The notes: generated by a model not told the origin, from the letters alone. Numbered from the stretch's first letter, positions 19,001 to 27,478 are shown. The stretch: 64,000 bases of DNA from Bacteroidales bacterium UBA1374 (GCA_002305545.1 DBRG01000004.1:62001-126000); one strand, 5' to 3'. A program made the numbers and translations.

Positions 19001-19382
19001 CTATGCAGACCAGGATGCTTACCTGTCAAAGAATAAAGGAAAGTACGCAGAAGCATACAGTGTCTATTCACCCTGGGTCCACCGTTTTGACTTCCGCTAT
19101 GCACACGATTTCGTGGTCAGAATTGGCAAAACCAGGAATGCTCTTCAGCTAAACGTTGATTTTCAGAATATTGGTAACCTGTTCAACAGCACCTGGGGTG
19201 TCCACCAGATACTCTCTACCGAAGCAATGAGCGGACGTATCCTCCAACTGGATAATATCAACGACCAGGGCGTTCCGGTATTCAAGACAAGAGTAGAGGC
19301 AGGTGCCAGAACCTGGGATTACAGTCATGCAATTGGCCAATGCTGGTCTCTGCAGGTTGGTATTAAGTATCTTTTTAACTAA
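16095..19382 (+). CDS. Oar-like TonB-dependent outer-membrane receptor
   Basis: A 1095-residue protein. A signal peptide (ends VGAYAQ) is followed by a carboxypeptidase-regulatory-like domain (about 28-110), a plug with the block FTVDGANFNNNFG and a large beta-barrel ending in LQVGIKYLFN, with terminal Phe-Asn. It resembles Oar receptors rather than SusC, and there is no SusD next to it. The following BACON/OB-fold lipoprotein starts 18 bases later and may be the surface partner. TonB receptors import large ligands; the upstream nuclease suggests nucleic-acid fragments, which is inference. Confidence 0.9.
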   Translation: MKKAIQCFLAFVALIFLSVGAYAQVTTSSLGGRITDEAGAAAAGVTLVATHVPSGTMYAAITNNDGRYTIQGMRPGGPYKVEISYIGYQTMNFTDITLQLGDQYNLSAELKEEAFQLEDIVIVASASSAFAGEKFGSSTNISNQNIQSLPTISRSITDVAKLSPYGGSGMSFAGGDGRSSNFTVDGANFNNNFGLSSSLPGGGTPISIDAIEEVQVVIAPFDVRQTNFIGGGVNAITKSGTNTLRGSAYVYHRNENMRGNTVDGVELGERGIDRNTTYGATLGGPIVKNKLFFFVNFEYAQTPTIVNRWRPSVDGVANTDLYISRTTMADMKRASDFLMSKYGYDTGSYTDYPANESNMKILARLDWNISKNHNLAIRYNYTLNRGWNNTNASSSNCIQRTTESRLGQYSMAFANSMYSMDNIVNSVSVDLNSRFGDNVSNQLLVTYSQLDDIRGSSSAKFPFIDILEGYTVANGKITQAIVPYMSAGYELFTWNNGVHNTVINAKDDITLYKGNHKITAGLSFEYQMADNSYMRNGTGYYRYRSLDDFLTGAVPETVALTYGYDGEQNPAARVRFVQFGLYLQDEWSLGSNFKFNYGVRLDEIVFNNKDLMRNNAIYAIEYDGKSVDTGKWPKPKLQVSPRIGFNWDVFGNRSLKIRGGSGLFSGRLPLVFFTNMPTNSGMVQNIVSISTRYTGGVANPDALLAAFQGDMITDVDALIDKLNSLDPKKFPKTITPEDGVKPSQINGIDPNFRMPQVWKSSIALDYNFPTSFPFSISGEYIFNKTINGIQLLNWNIKENAGFTQLNGPDRRHIYPSAYKYTTTDAFVLTNTKKGYGWTGSFTLNMTPVENLHIMASYTHTVMKQITGMPGSNAESAYLYIPTVEGPNFAGLSNSQYVTPDRVIASVSYKDKSNNHFSLFYEGYRGGSNYTYMYYGDFNGDNIAYDVMYIPKDDSEILFASQSDRERYWAYADQDAYLSKNKGKYAEAYSVYSPWVHRFDFRYAHDFVVRIGKTRNALQLNVDFQNIGNLFNSTWGVHQILSTEAMSGRILQLDNINDQGVPVFKTRVEAGARTWDYSHAIGQCWSLQVGIKYLFN

Positions 19383-19400
19383 TCAGCTAAAACTTTCCTT

Positions 19401-20957
19401 ATGAAACTTAAATATTTATTACTATCGTTTTTTGCATTTGCAACCTTGCTTACAGGTTGTAAAGAGGAAATTGAGATACCTTCCCTGGACGAGGTAAAAG
19501 TAGACATGTCCTATATCGCTTTTGCAAAAGCCGGAGGTTCAAAAACAATAACGCTGACCGCTACAGATAGCTGGAATATCACAAATATACCTGCATGGCT
19601 GACAGTCAGCCCTGCCAGCGGAAGCGCTTCCCCGGAAGGCATTAAGGTAACTTTCACGGTAGGTGCAACTGATTCTGACAACTCTTCTGAAGTCTATGTC
19701 AATTGCGCCGATAAGGTGCAGGTTCTGACCGTGAGGCAAATTGCCGGACCCCAGGAAATCGTGATTTCAACTTGTAAGGATGTGATTGAAAAAGGCGTTG
19801 ACGGCAAGATTTACTGGGTTGAAGGCCAGGTGACCTCCATAGCCAACACCCAATATGGCAACTGGTATCTGAACGACGGGACAGGGACCCTGTACATCTA
19901 CGGGACCCTGGATGCCAAGGGCAATACGAAAAATTTCCTGAGCCTGGGTATTTCAGTGGGAGACCGCGTGATGGTACACGGGCCCCGTACTACTTACGGT
20001 TCCACCATTGAATTGGTTGACGTAACCGTTGACAAGATTACCCCTTCCCTTATCAAGGCGGCAGTCGATGCTGTTGACGTCCCCAAGGAAGGCGGTACTT
20101 TTGAAGTAGCTGTATTATACAAAGGTGACGGACTGGAAATCGAATACGATGCCGATTGGCTGTCTGTGAAATCCATGATCAAAGGAGCCGATGACTCCAC
20201 ACGCGTTGCTTTTGTTGCCCAAGCCAATCCCGGAGGAGACCGCATCGCTACCATTTCCATGACCTCTTCCACCGGCAGCCATTCTTCCATAACCAAGGCC
20301 TCTGGCAATTCTTCAACTATCACGATTTCAGTCAAGCAAAAAGGTGCCATCATTGACGCTACGGTAGCCCAATTTATTGCAGCAGCTGAGGATGCCACCC
20401 AATACCGTATTTCCGGAATCATCACCAAAGATACCGGCAGCGATTATGGCAATATATACATAAAAGACGCCACCGGCGAAGTTTATATATATGGAGTGCT
20501 TGACGCAGAAGGTAAAACAAAACAATGGAAGAACATGGGCATCAATGTGGGTGATATAGTTACCCTGATTACTCCCCGTGCTTCATACAAAGATACCCCG
20601 CAGGGTAAAAACGCCAAGGTAGATGCGCATATTCCGGTGATAGAAGCAACGGTTGCTACTTTCCTGGCTGCAGCCGAGGATGCCACATATTATCGCCTGG
20701 TGGGTACTGCCGGTGATTTGTCAGGTGCAGGCAAATACGGCAATTTCAATATTTCCGATGAAACCGGCCAGGTTTACGTGTATGGCCTGCTTTCAGGCTG
20801 GGGCGGTGCCAAGGGACAATTCCAGACACTGGTTACAGAAACCGGGCTCAAGGCAGGTGATCTTCTTACCATTGTGGGCAAGAGAACTTCCTACAAAGGA
20901 ACTCCCCAGGTTGGCAGCGGTTTCTATGTATCGCACGAACCTGCAGCCACAGAATAA
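19401..20957 (+). CDS. BACON and triple OB-fold surface lipoprotein
   Basis: A 518-residue lipoprotein (signal ends LLTGC, Cys20). A BACON domain (about 30-115) has the WLTVSPASG motif. Three copies of an OB-fold-like unit follow, near residues 120-215, 315-400 and 415-510. Each carries YGNWYLNDGTGTLYIYG-like, YGNIYIKDATGEVYIYG-like or YGNFNISDETGQVYVYG-like sequence and then V/AGD and a R-T/A-SY motif. A second BACON-like stretch (about 215-310) separates the first two. OB folds often bind nucleic acid or sugars. It follows the Oar-like receptor in one operon and could act as its ligand-binding lid. No specific family name is certain. Confidence 0.75.
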   Translation: MKLKYLLLSFFAFATLLTGCKEEIEIPSLDEVKVDMSYIAFAKAGGSKTITLTATDSWNITNIPAWLTVSPASGSASPEGIKVTFTVGATDSDNSSEVYVNCADKVQVLTVRQIAGPQEIVISTCKDVIEKGVDGKIYWVEGQVTSIANTQYGNWYLNDGTGTLYIYGTLDAKGNTKNFLSLGISVGDRVMVHGPRTTYGSTIELVDVTVDKITPSLIKAAVDAVDVPKEGGTFEVAVLYKGDGLEIEYDADWLSVKSMIKGADDSTRVAFVAQANPGGDRIATISMTSSTGSHSSITKASGNSSTITISVKQKGAIIDATVAQFIAAAEDATQYRISGIITKDTGSDYGNIYIKDATGEVYIYGVLDAEGKTKQWKNMGINVGDIVTLITPRASYKDTPQGKNAKVDAHIPVIEATVATFLAAAEDATYYRLVGTAGDLSGAGKYGNFNISDETGQVYVYGLLSGWGGAKGQFQTLVTETGLKAGDLLTIVGKRTSYKGTPQVGSGFYVSHEPAATE

Positions 20958-21020
20958 CCGCCCGGCTTTAAGCCTTATCTCACAGAGATATAGCGCCTGA
21001 AAAGGATGGCATCTCTGACG

Positions 21021-21062
21021 CGCCCCCGGATCCTTTTAACAGGATTTCCGGGGGCGTTTTTT
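21021..21062 (+). terminator. Intrinsic terminator of the receptor operon
   Basis: A ten-pair GC-rich stem (CGCCCCCGGA at 21021-21030 with TCCGGGGGCG at 21047-21056) is followed by six T residues. It closes the nuclease/receptor/lipoprotein unit and precedes the next promoter. Confidence 0.92.
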
Positions 21063-21094
21063 CTGATCACCGTTAAGCAGGCACCATTTTTTCT

Positions 21095-21102
21095 TATTTT
21101 TG
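21095..21102 (+). promoter_or_regulatory. Candidate -7 promoter box of the 5'-nucleotidase gene
   Basis: TATTTTTG matches TAnnTTTG and ends 5 bases before the chosen ATG. It lies just after a strong terminator, so a promoter is needed here. It implies a leaderless message. Confidence 0.5.
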
Positions 21103-21107
21103 TATTT

Positions 21108-22670
21108 ATGAAATTGAAACGGACCATTGGTTGTATTTTACTCATTCTGTGTATTTCCTGCACAAAGCAACCCGCCTCCTTTTTTATCCTTCACACAAGC
21201 GATCTGCACGGTCGTTTTAATGAATCCATGGCGGGGCTGGCCGGTTATATCAGGGAGCAGCAGACATTATATGGTAAGGGTCTGTTGCTCTTTGACACGG
21301 GGGATAACCTGCAGGGAACACCGGGGCTTTATTATTCCAGTCATGTGGATACTACGGAAAAACACCTGTCTTCTGCTTTTTTTAACTGGTTTCCATATAC
21401 CGCCGTCACTGTTGGCAATCACGATATAGAAGCGGGAATAAAAGTGTTTTCAAAGGTCTACAGGCAAATGACAATGCCGGTACTTTCTGCCAACATAGTG
21501 CACAAATCTTCGGGAGAACCGTTTTTTATTCCCTACCATGTTTTCCGCAGGAAAGGTTACAAAATCGCCGTATTGGGAATGATCACACCCCATGTGACGT
21601 CATGGGTACCGGAGTGGCTGCGTCCAGGGCTGGACTTTCATTCCATAACAGCATCGGCACAGTATTGGGTTCCCTTTATACAGGAGAAAGAAAATCCCGA
21701 CCTGATCATAGGTTTGTTCCATACCGGAGCCAGGGCAGAAGCAGCGGAACCATCGGGAAAGGATAACGCTGCCTTGTGGATAGCCGAAAATGTTCCCGGA
21801 ATAGATTTGATCTGTTATGGACACGACCATAAACCAACCACACATTATATCCTTAACACGAAAAGAGATACTGTCTGGCTCATGAACCCGGGGGCTCACG
21901 GGAAGAAACTGTCCCGGGCAAAGGTTGTCCTGTATCCCCGGAAGCAAAAGAAAGCACGAATCACAGCGGAATTAGTTGATGTAGCCGGCCTGGATCCCGA
22001 TCCTGGTTTCCTTAAAGCATTGGAGCCGTATTTTCAGAAGGCACGTGAATATGAGCAAAAGCCCATAGCCGAGCTGATGCATACCCTGGAGAGCAGGACA
22101 GCAGTCGAGGGCCCGTCCCGCTGGCTGGATGAAGTCCACAGGGGACAACTGGAGCTGGCCGGAACGGATACCGGTATTCGCCCCGATGTGTCCTTTGCCT
22201 CGGCTTTAACTTCCGATGCAGTTATTGAAAAGGGTCAGCTTTACATGAAAGATTTCTTTACCTGGTTCCCATATGAAAACTCATTGTGCATCGTGCATAT
22301 GTCAGGAGATGAAATAAAGCAATACCTTGAATATTCCTGTACCCGTACTGCAGTCATCAATTTTGACACGGCGGCGGGGATACTCTACACTATACACCGG
22401 GACAGACCGGAGGGCGAAAGGATAGAAATCCACAGTATGGCAGACGGGCAGGCTTTTGTTCCCAAAAAGATGTACCGGGTAGTGATGAATTCCTACCGGG
22501 CTCAGGGAGGAGGAGGCCATTTGTTTGAGGGGTTGGGTTGGGATGATGCCACAGCTGCCAGCAGGATCATTTGGGGAAGCCAGGAAGACATGAGAACACT
22601 TTTCATGCAGTGGGAAGCTTCCCGCAGCCCGTTCTCAGCCGATCTGCTGAATCACTGGAAGTACGAATAA
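21108..22670 (+). CDS. 5'-nucleotidase / UshA-type metallophosphoesterase lipoprotein
   Basis: A 520-residue lipoprotein (signal ends LCISC, Cys17). Metal ligands of the calcineurin-like fold are visible in TSDLHGR, DTGDNLQGT, VGNHDIEAG and YGHDHKP. The C-terminal nucleotidase domain has ASALTSDAVIEKG and MKDFFTWFPYENSL. Family members remove phosphate from nucleotides or related esters outside the cytoplasm. The start was chosen at MKLKRTIGC, because the upstream in-frame region overlaps a terminator. Directly after an exported nuclease and TonB receptor, it fits a nucleotide-salvage role, although it has its own promoter. Confidence 0.88.
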   Translation: MKLKRTIGCILLILCISCTKQPASFFILHTSDLHGRFNESMAGLAGYIREQQTLYGKGLLLFDTGDNLQGTPGLYYSSHVDTTEKHLSSAFFNWFPYTAVTVGNHDIEAGIKVFSKVYRQMTMPVLSANIVHKSSGEPFFIPYHVFRRKGYKIAVLGMITPHVTSWVPEWLRPGLDFHSITASAQYWVPFIQEKENPDLIIGLFHTGARAEAAEPSGKDNAALWIAENVPGIDLICYGHDHKPTTHYILNTKRDTVWLMNPGAHGKKLSRAKVVLYPRKQKKARITAELVDVAGLDPDPGFLKALEPYFQKAREYEQKPIAELMHTLESRTAVEGPSRWLDEVHRGQLELAGTDTGIRPDVSFASALTSDAVIEKGQLYMKDFFTWFPYENSLCIVHMSGDEIKQYLEYSCTRTAVINFDTAAGILYTIHRDRPEGERIEIHSMADGQAFVPKKMYRVVMNSYRAQGGGGHLFEGLGWDDATAASRIIWGSQEDMRTLFMQWEASRSPFSADLLNHWKYE

Positions 22671-22681
22671 TAAAAATTGCC

Positions 22682-22706
22682 TACATTTGTCCACAGGGAG
22701 GAGAGC
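22682..22706 (+). promoter_or_regulatory. Promoter box plus Shine-Dalgarno-like site of the yraN-like gene
   Basis: TACATTTG (22682-22689) matches TAnnTTTG. It is followed by GGGAGGAGAG, a purine run about 4 bases before the ATG. A good Shine-Dalgarno match is unusual in this window and helped to fix the start codon. Confidence 0.5.
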
Positions 22707-23096
22707 ATGGAGGGAAAGAAAAGAGACACACTGAAGACGGGAAGAAGAGGAGAGGAACTGGCCGTGAATTACTTGAAAAGTAAGGGATTCCAGATCTTTC
22801 ACACCAATTGGAGGGCAGGCCACAAAGAATTGGATATTGTTGCAGGAAAAGATGGAACAATCCATTTTATTGAAGTACGATCCCGTTCCCGGGGTAGTAT
22901 TGTATCTCCCGAACAGACCGTTGACCGGTCGAAACAACGCATGGTGATGGCAGCTGCACGGATCTATATGGCCAGGTACAACATCAGGGCCGAAGCCCGG
23001 TTTGATGTCATGGCACTTGTCTTTGGACCTGAAGGGACAGAAGGTTCGGACTATGAATTAAAATACATTCCTGACGCTTTTACACTTCTTTTATGA
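22707..23096 (+). CDS. YraN / UPF0102-family nuclease-like protein
   Basis: A 129-residue protein with the UPF0102 pattern: GRRGEELAVNYLKSKGF near residue 13, LDIVAGKDGTIHFIEVRSRS around residue 43, and a Q-R-x-x-x-x-A helix afterwards. The Glu/Asp and E-V-R arrangement is that of Holliday-junction-resolvase-like folds. The cellular role is unproven. Its stop overlaps the next start (ATGA), so it heads a tight five-gene unit ending in pheS. Confidence 0.88.
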   Translation: MEGKKRDTLKTGRRGEELAVNYLKSKGFQIFHTNWRAGHKELDIVAGKDGTIHFIEVRSRSRGSIVSPEQTVDRSKQRMVMAAARIYMARYNIRAEARFDVMALVFGPEGTEGSDYELKYIPDAFTLLL

Positions 23097-24184
23097 AAAA
23101 AAACCAGTATTGCATCATTATGGCAGGCGGGATAGGATCCCGATTCTGGCCCTTGAGCCGGAATGCCAAGCCCAAACAGTTTCTGGATATCCTGGGTTTG
23201 GGCAGGAGTTTCCTGCAGCTTACTTATGAAAGGTTTCTTAAAATCATTCCATCCGAGAGGATCCTGGTTGTCACCTCGGAGCAATACAAAGATTTGGTAA
23301 ATAAACAGTTGCCATCTATTCCCGAGGCAAATATCCTGACAGAGCCGACCAGGCGCAACACAGCCCCCTGCATTGCCTACGCCACCTATAAACTGCTCAA
23401 GACAGATCCCCAGGCCATAGTAGTGGTGGCCCCTTCTGACCATTTAATTACCGGCGAGGAGGATTTTCTGGGAACCATCCGCTGTGCCCTGCAACTTGCT
23501 GCAGAAAAGGATGTGCTGATTACCCTGGGCATTCAGCCCACCCGCCCCGAAACCGGCTACGGTTATATACAGGCAGTTAAGAATGAACCCATTACCATAG
23601 GGAACCACCTGGCTTACCCCGTCAAAACATTTACTGAAAAACCGGATTCCGATCTCGCGGGCATTCTGGTTGACAGTGGTGAATTTTACTGGAATTCCGG
23701 GATTTTTGTCTGGAGCCTGGCTTCTATCGCATACCAGATGGAACACTTGCTGCCGGAAGTGAGCCTCCCTTTCAAGAACGGTTTATCTTTGTACAATACG
23801 CCTCACGAAGAAAAATTCATTAAAAAAGTATACGAAGAAATCCGCAACGTATCTATTGACTATGGGGTGATGGAGAAAGCAAAGAACACCTATGTCTTTT
23901 CCGCCACCTTCGGGTGGTCCGACCTGGGAAGCTGGGAAAGCATCTATATGCACCAGGAGAAGGATGCCCGGGGCAACACCGTTTCTGCAACCAGCACCCT
24001 GCTGGAAAACGTCAGGGACAGCCTGGTGTATTCCGGTAACCAGAGAAAACTGGTAGTTGTCAAAGGACTGGAGAATTATATTGTGGTTGACACACCCGAT
24101 GCCTTGCTGATCTGTCCCAAGGACGAAACGCAATTCCGTCAGTTATTCAACGATATCGCACATAACCATGAAGCATTTGTATGA
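23093..24184 (+). CDS. manC: Mannose-1-phosphate guanylyltransferase (GDP-mannose pyrophosphorylase)
   Basis: A 363-residue nucleotidyltransferase. The N-terminal signature GGIGSRFWPLSR followed by PKQFLD and the later VAPSDHLI and FTEKPD blocks match GDP-mannose pyrophosphorylases. The enzyme makes GDP-mannose from GTP and mannose-1-phosphate for glycans. It is the short form without the C-terminal isomerase domain of bifunctional ManC/AlgA proteins. It overlaps the genes on both sides by four bases. Confidence 0.93.
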   Translation: MKKNQYCIIMAGGIGSRFWPLSRNAKPKQFLDILGLGRSFLQLTYERFLKIIPSERILVVTSEQYKDLVNKQLPSIPEANILTEPTRRNTAPCIAYATYKLLKTDPQAIVVVAPSDHLITGEEDFLGTIRCALQLAAEKDVLITLGIQPTRPETGYGYIQAVKNEPITIGNHLAYPVKTFTEKPDSDLAGILVDSGEFYWNSGIFVWSLASIAYQMEHLLPEVSLPFKNGLSLYNTPHEEKFIKKVYEEIRNVSIDYGVMEKAKNTYVFSATFGWSDLGSWESIYMHQEKDARGNTVSATSTLLENVRDSLVYSGNQRKLVVVKGLENYIVVDTPDALLICPKDETQFRQLFNDIAHNHEAFV

Positions 24185-25452
24185 ATGAAACTAAATTTCA
24201 AACAAAGATCAATTCCGAGATAGGGGAACTGGAAGCCGTAATCCTGCACACCCCCGGACCAGAAGTGGAAAACATGACACCTAGGTCTGTAGAGCGGGCC
24301 CTGTACAGCGACATTCTGAATCTTTCGGTTGCATTGCAGGAATACGAACAACTCTCCTTGTTACTGGAAAAGATCACCAAGGTTTACCAGGTCAAGGACC
24401 TGCTGGTAAAAGTCCTGGACAACACGGCACACCGGAATTCTTTGATAGGCAAGATATGCCTTACAGAAAACGTGAACGATTACTATGACGAGCTGATGGA
24501 AATGTCCTCCCGAACCCTGGCCAACAAGCTGATTGAAGGACTCCCTGCCCGCATAGACAACCTTACTTCTTTTCTCAATGATGAATACTATGCCTTGCTC
24601 CCCCTGTATAATTTCTATTTCACAAGGGATGCGTCGGCCGTGGTAGGCAACAATGCTGTTATCTGCCGGATGGCCAACAAGATACGTGTCAGGGAATCCC
24701 TTATCATGGAGGCTATTTTCAATAACAACCAGTATTTCACAAGCAATGTGCTCAATACTTTTGAGCAGCAACCCCATGACCGCTCCATCCTGATGGAAGG
24801 CGGGGACATTCTGGTCATCAGGGATGATATCCTGGTGGTTGGGAACGGTATGCGAACCACGTCACAGGGAGTGGACCTCTTGCTGAACCGCTTGTCCGGA
24901 TCTGCCCCTGAAGGCAAGAGTTATATTTTTGTTCAGCAGCTGCCTTCTTCTCCGGAAAGTTTTATCCACCTGGACATGGTCTTTACCATGCTTGATGTGG
25001 ACAAGTGCGTTGTGTTCGATCCCCTGATCCAGGGAGACACCCGGTACAGTACCGTTCAGATCACCCTGGATAACGGTAAAGTGGAAAAGATACGGCGTGT
25101 TCCGGGGTTGCTAACCTCACTGCGCCGCCTTGGCGTGGACCTGGAACCCATATCGTGCGGAGGCAGCGACGAGTGGGACCAGGAACGGGAACAATGGCAT
25201 TCCGGGGCCAATTTCTTTGCCTTTGCGCCTGGCAAGGTGCTATCTTATGCCCGCAATGAACACACCCTGAACGAAATGTCAAAACACGGCTTTGAAATTG
25301 TAACATCCGAGGATGTGACATCGGGGAAAGTGGATATCAACAGCTTGAAAAAATGCGTTGTGACCATCGTGGGAGCAGAATTGGCAAGGGGCGGGGGAGG
25401 CACACGCTGCATGACACTTCCCCTGCGCCGGAAACCCGTCAAATGGGAATAA
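24181..25452 (+). CDS. Arginine deiminase family protein
   Basis: A 423-residue guanidine-modifying enzyme. It has AVILHTPGPEVENMTP near residue 19, FTRDASAV near residue 150, MEGGDILV near residue 204, and the C-terminal nucleophile in GGGTRCMTLPL (Cys410). This is the order of catalytic parts in arginine deiminases, which convert arginine to citrulline and ammonia. No carbamate kinase or ornithine carbamoyltransferase lies nearby, so it is not in a classical ADI energy operon. Overlap with manC is four bases. Confidence 0.88.
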   Translation: MNETKFQTKINSEIGELEAVILHTPGPEVENMTPRSVERALYSDILNLSVALQEYEQLSLLLEKITKVYQVKDLLVKVLDNTAHRNSLIGKICLTENVNDYYDELMEMSSRTLANKLIEGLPARIDNLTSFLNDEYYALLPLYNFYFTRDASAVVGNNAVICRMANKIRVRESLIMEAIFNNNQYFTSNVLNTFEQQPHDRSILMEGGDILVIRDDILVVGNGMRTTSQGVDLLLNRLSGSAPEGKSYIFVQQLPSSPESFIHLDMVFTMLDVDKCVVFDPLIQGDTRYSTVQITLDNGKVEKIRRVPGLLTSLRRLGVDLEPISCGGSDEWDQEREQWHSGANFFAFAPGKVLSYARNEHTLNEMSKHGFEIVTSEDVTSGKVDINSLKKCVVTIVGAELARGGGGTRCMTLPLRRKPVKWE

Positions 25453-25481
25453 TGAAATATTATAGTATAAACTACCAACCT

Positions 25482-26246
25482 ATGAAAATACTAATTGGAG
25501 GAGATATTGAGGGTATTGCAACAGCTTGTGACTGGGATTCCATTACCCCGGGCCATCCCGATTATGAACGGAACCGTCTCCAGTATACGAATGAAATGAA
25601 CGCGGCCATAGAGGGGGCGTTCAATGCAGGTGCCACAGAGGTATATGTCCGTGATGGGCACGGGGGAAACAAGTCACTGATACCGGAACTTCTGGATAAA
25701 AGGGCCATGCATATTAAAGGCCGTTGTTCGGAAGACTTCCGGGCCATGATATTGACAATAGAAACCGGTTATGATGCCCTGCTGTTCATAGGATATCATG
25801 CCAAGGCCGGCACCCCGGACGGGGTGATGTGCCATACCATGGCCCGCGCGGTAGATGAATTTACACTTAACGGGCTTTCCCTTCCCGAGATGGGATACAA
25901 TGCCCTGGTTGCCGGCATGTATAATGTCCCTGTTGTATACCTCTCCGGGGACCAGGCCGCATGCCGTCAGGCAAAGGAATTGTTCGGAGGGATCGTAACC
26001 ACGGCTGTCAAGAAAGGCCTGTCCCGTTGCTCGGCCATTTGTCTGCACCCGCAGGAAGCCTGTGACCGCATCCGTACCGATGTGGAAAAAGCCCTTAAAA
26101 ACGGGGAACGGTGCGTATACCGCATGGAAGGTCCTTATACAATGTATTGTTCCATCCGCCGGAATTACGATGCACCCAATATTGAAAAAACACTGCAAAC
26201 GGCTTCCCTGGAAGAAGCCCTGCACCTTTTCTGGACATTAACCTGA
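25482..26246 (+). CDS. M55-family D-aminopeptidase (DppA-like)
   Basis: A 254-residue protein starting MKILIGGDIEGIA. It shows the DppA metal motif DxEG, then VRDGHGG near residue 52, FIGYHAKAG near residue 100 and a conserved SGDQA block. DppA enzymes release D-amino acids from short peptides and form decameric rings. A longer version from an ATG at 25452, coupled to the preceding stop, would add ten residues (MKYYSINYQP); the shorter start agrees better with the family. Confidence 0.88.
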   Translation: MKILIGGDIEGIATACDWDSITPGHPDYERNRLQYTNEMNAAIEGAFNAGATEVYVRDGHGGNKSLIPELLDKRAMHIKGRCSEDFRAMILTIETGYDALLFIGYHAKAGTPDGVMCHTMARAVDEFTLNGLSLPEMGYNALVAGMYNVPVVYLSGDQAACRQAKELFGGIVTTAVKKGLSRCSAICLHPQEACDRIRTDVEKALKNGERCVYRMEGPYTMYCSIRRNYDAPNIEKTLQTASLEEALHLFWTLT

Positions 26247-26256
26247 CAAGCAGATT

Positions 26257-27288
26257 ATGTGGGATATCATTAATGATTTAGTAAAAGAACTGGAAGGATT
26301 CCAGGCAAAAACACAGGCCGAGGTTGAAGCTTTCCGCGTACGCATGTTGGGCAGGAAAGGGATCCTTACCGGCCTCTTTGAAGATTTCAGGAACGTTGAT
26401 CCGCGGCAGAAAAAGGAACTTGGCAAGAAGCTGAACCTTTTGAAGAACCAGGTGCAGCAAGCCATCGATGTGCAGAAGGAACGCCTTGCTGCTAAAACAC
26501 CCACGCAATCCCCGGCAGATGATCTGACCAAACCGGCTGAAATTTTAAATATGGGGTCCCGGCATCCCATTGCAATTGCTCAGCGTGAGATCCTCGATAT
26601 TTTCAGAAAAATGGGCTTTTCCGTAGAAGAAGGGCCCGAGATAGAAGATGACTGGCATGTTTTCAGTGCCTTGAATTTTCCACCGGACCATCCGGCAAGG
26701 GATATGCAGGACACCTTCTTTATCAACAGCCAGACTGACAATCCGGTACTGCTGCGCACCCATACCAGTTCAGTCCAGGTGCGGACCATGGAAAAGCAAA
26801 AGCCGCCCATACGGGTAGTCTGCCCTGGCAGGGTCTTCCGCAACGAAGCCATCTCGGCCCGGGCACACTGCATTTTTCACCAGGTAGAAGGGTTGTATAT
26901 AGATGAAAATGTGTCTTTTGCGGATCTAAAACAAGCCATCCTGGTTTTTGTTCACGAAATGTTCGGTTCTTCTGCCAGGATCCGTCTGCGGCCGTCTTAC
27001 TTTCCTTTTACAGAACCTTCTGCTGAAGTTGATGTGAATTGCAATATTTGCGGCGGAACCGGGTGCAATATTTGCAAGAATACCGGATGGCTGGAGATTA
27101 TGGGTGCAGGTATGGTAGATCCCAACGTGTTGAAAGCATCTGGTATAGACCCCGAAAAATATACGGGCTTTGCCTTTGGCATGGGGGTGGAACGCATAGC
27201 CATGCTTAAGTGGCAGGTCAGGGACCTGCGCCTGTATTTTGAGAATGATGTAAGATTCCTGGAACAGTTCCAGGGCGGACTGCTCTAA
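26257..27288 (+). CDS. pheS: Phenylalanine--tRNA ligase alpha subunit
   Basis: A 343-residue PheS. An N-terminal coiled-coil (about 1-90) is followed by the class II catalytic core with RTHTSSVQVRTM, the motif 2 block RVFRNEAISARAHCIFHQVEG, and FAFGMGVERIAMLKW as motif 3. A CNICGGTGCNICKNTG Cys cluster sits in the middle. It charges tRNA-Phe together with PheT, whose gene is not adjacent. It is the last gene of the unit beginning at the yraN-like gene and starts 10 bases after the aminopeptidase. Confidence 0.96.
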   Translation: MWDIINDLVKELEGFQAKTQAEVEAFRVRMLGRKGILTGLFEDFRNVDPRQKKELGKKLNLLKNQVQQAIDVQKERLAAKTPTQSPADDLTKPAEILNMGSRHPIAIAQREILDIFRKMGFSVEEGPEIEDDWHVFSALNFPPDHPARDMQDTFFINSQTDNPVLLRTHTSSVQVRTMEKQKPPIRVVCPGRVFRNEAISARAHCIFHQVEGLYIDENVSFADLKQAILVFVHEMFGSSARIRLRPSYFPFTEPSAEVDVNCNICGGTGCNICKNTGWLEIMGAGMVDPNVLKASGIDPEKYTGFAFGMGVERIAMLKWQVRDLRLYFENDVRFLEQFQGGLL

Positions 27289-27303
27289 AGATTTGGTTTT
27301 TTT

Positions 27304-27332
27304 TTGTCAGGAGAAAAAAAACGCTAACTTTG
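27304..27332 (+). promoter_or_regulatory. tRNA-Gly promoter
   Basis: TTG at 27304-27306, an 18-base spacer and TAACTTTG at 27325-27332 give both elements of the Bacteroidota promoter. Transcription would start about 15 bases before the tRNA. Confidence 0.8.
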
Positions 27333-27352
27333 CAATCCGATTTGCATTTAAT

Positions 27353-27425
27353 GCGGAAATAGCTCAGTTGGTAGAGCATAACCTTGCCAAGGTTAGGGTC
27401 GCGAGTTCGAATCTCGTTTTCCGCT
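27353..27425 (+). tRNA. tRNA-Gly (GCC anticodon)
   Basis: The 73-base cloverleaf has acceptor arms GCGGAAA and TTTCCGC, a D-arm AGCTCAGTTGGTAGAGC, the anticodon loop TTGCCAA and the T-arm GAGTTCGAATCTC. The discriminator base is T and CCA is not encoded. A promoter lies upstream and a terminator downstream, so it is transcribed as a single tRNA. Confidence 0.97.
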
Positions 27426-27430
27426 CATAA

Positions 27431-27454
27431 CCTCTCCAGGCGAGAGGTTTTTTT
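27431..27454 (+). terminator. Intrinsic terminator after tRNA-Gly
   Basis: CCTCTC, a five-base loop and GAGAGG are followed by seven T residues, directly after the tRNA-Gly 3' end. Confidence 0.85.
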
Positions 27455-27478
27455 AAAAGGTACCGCTTGATACAGGCT

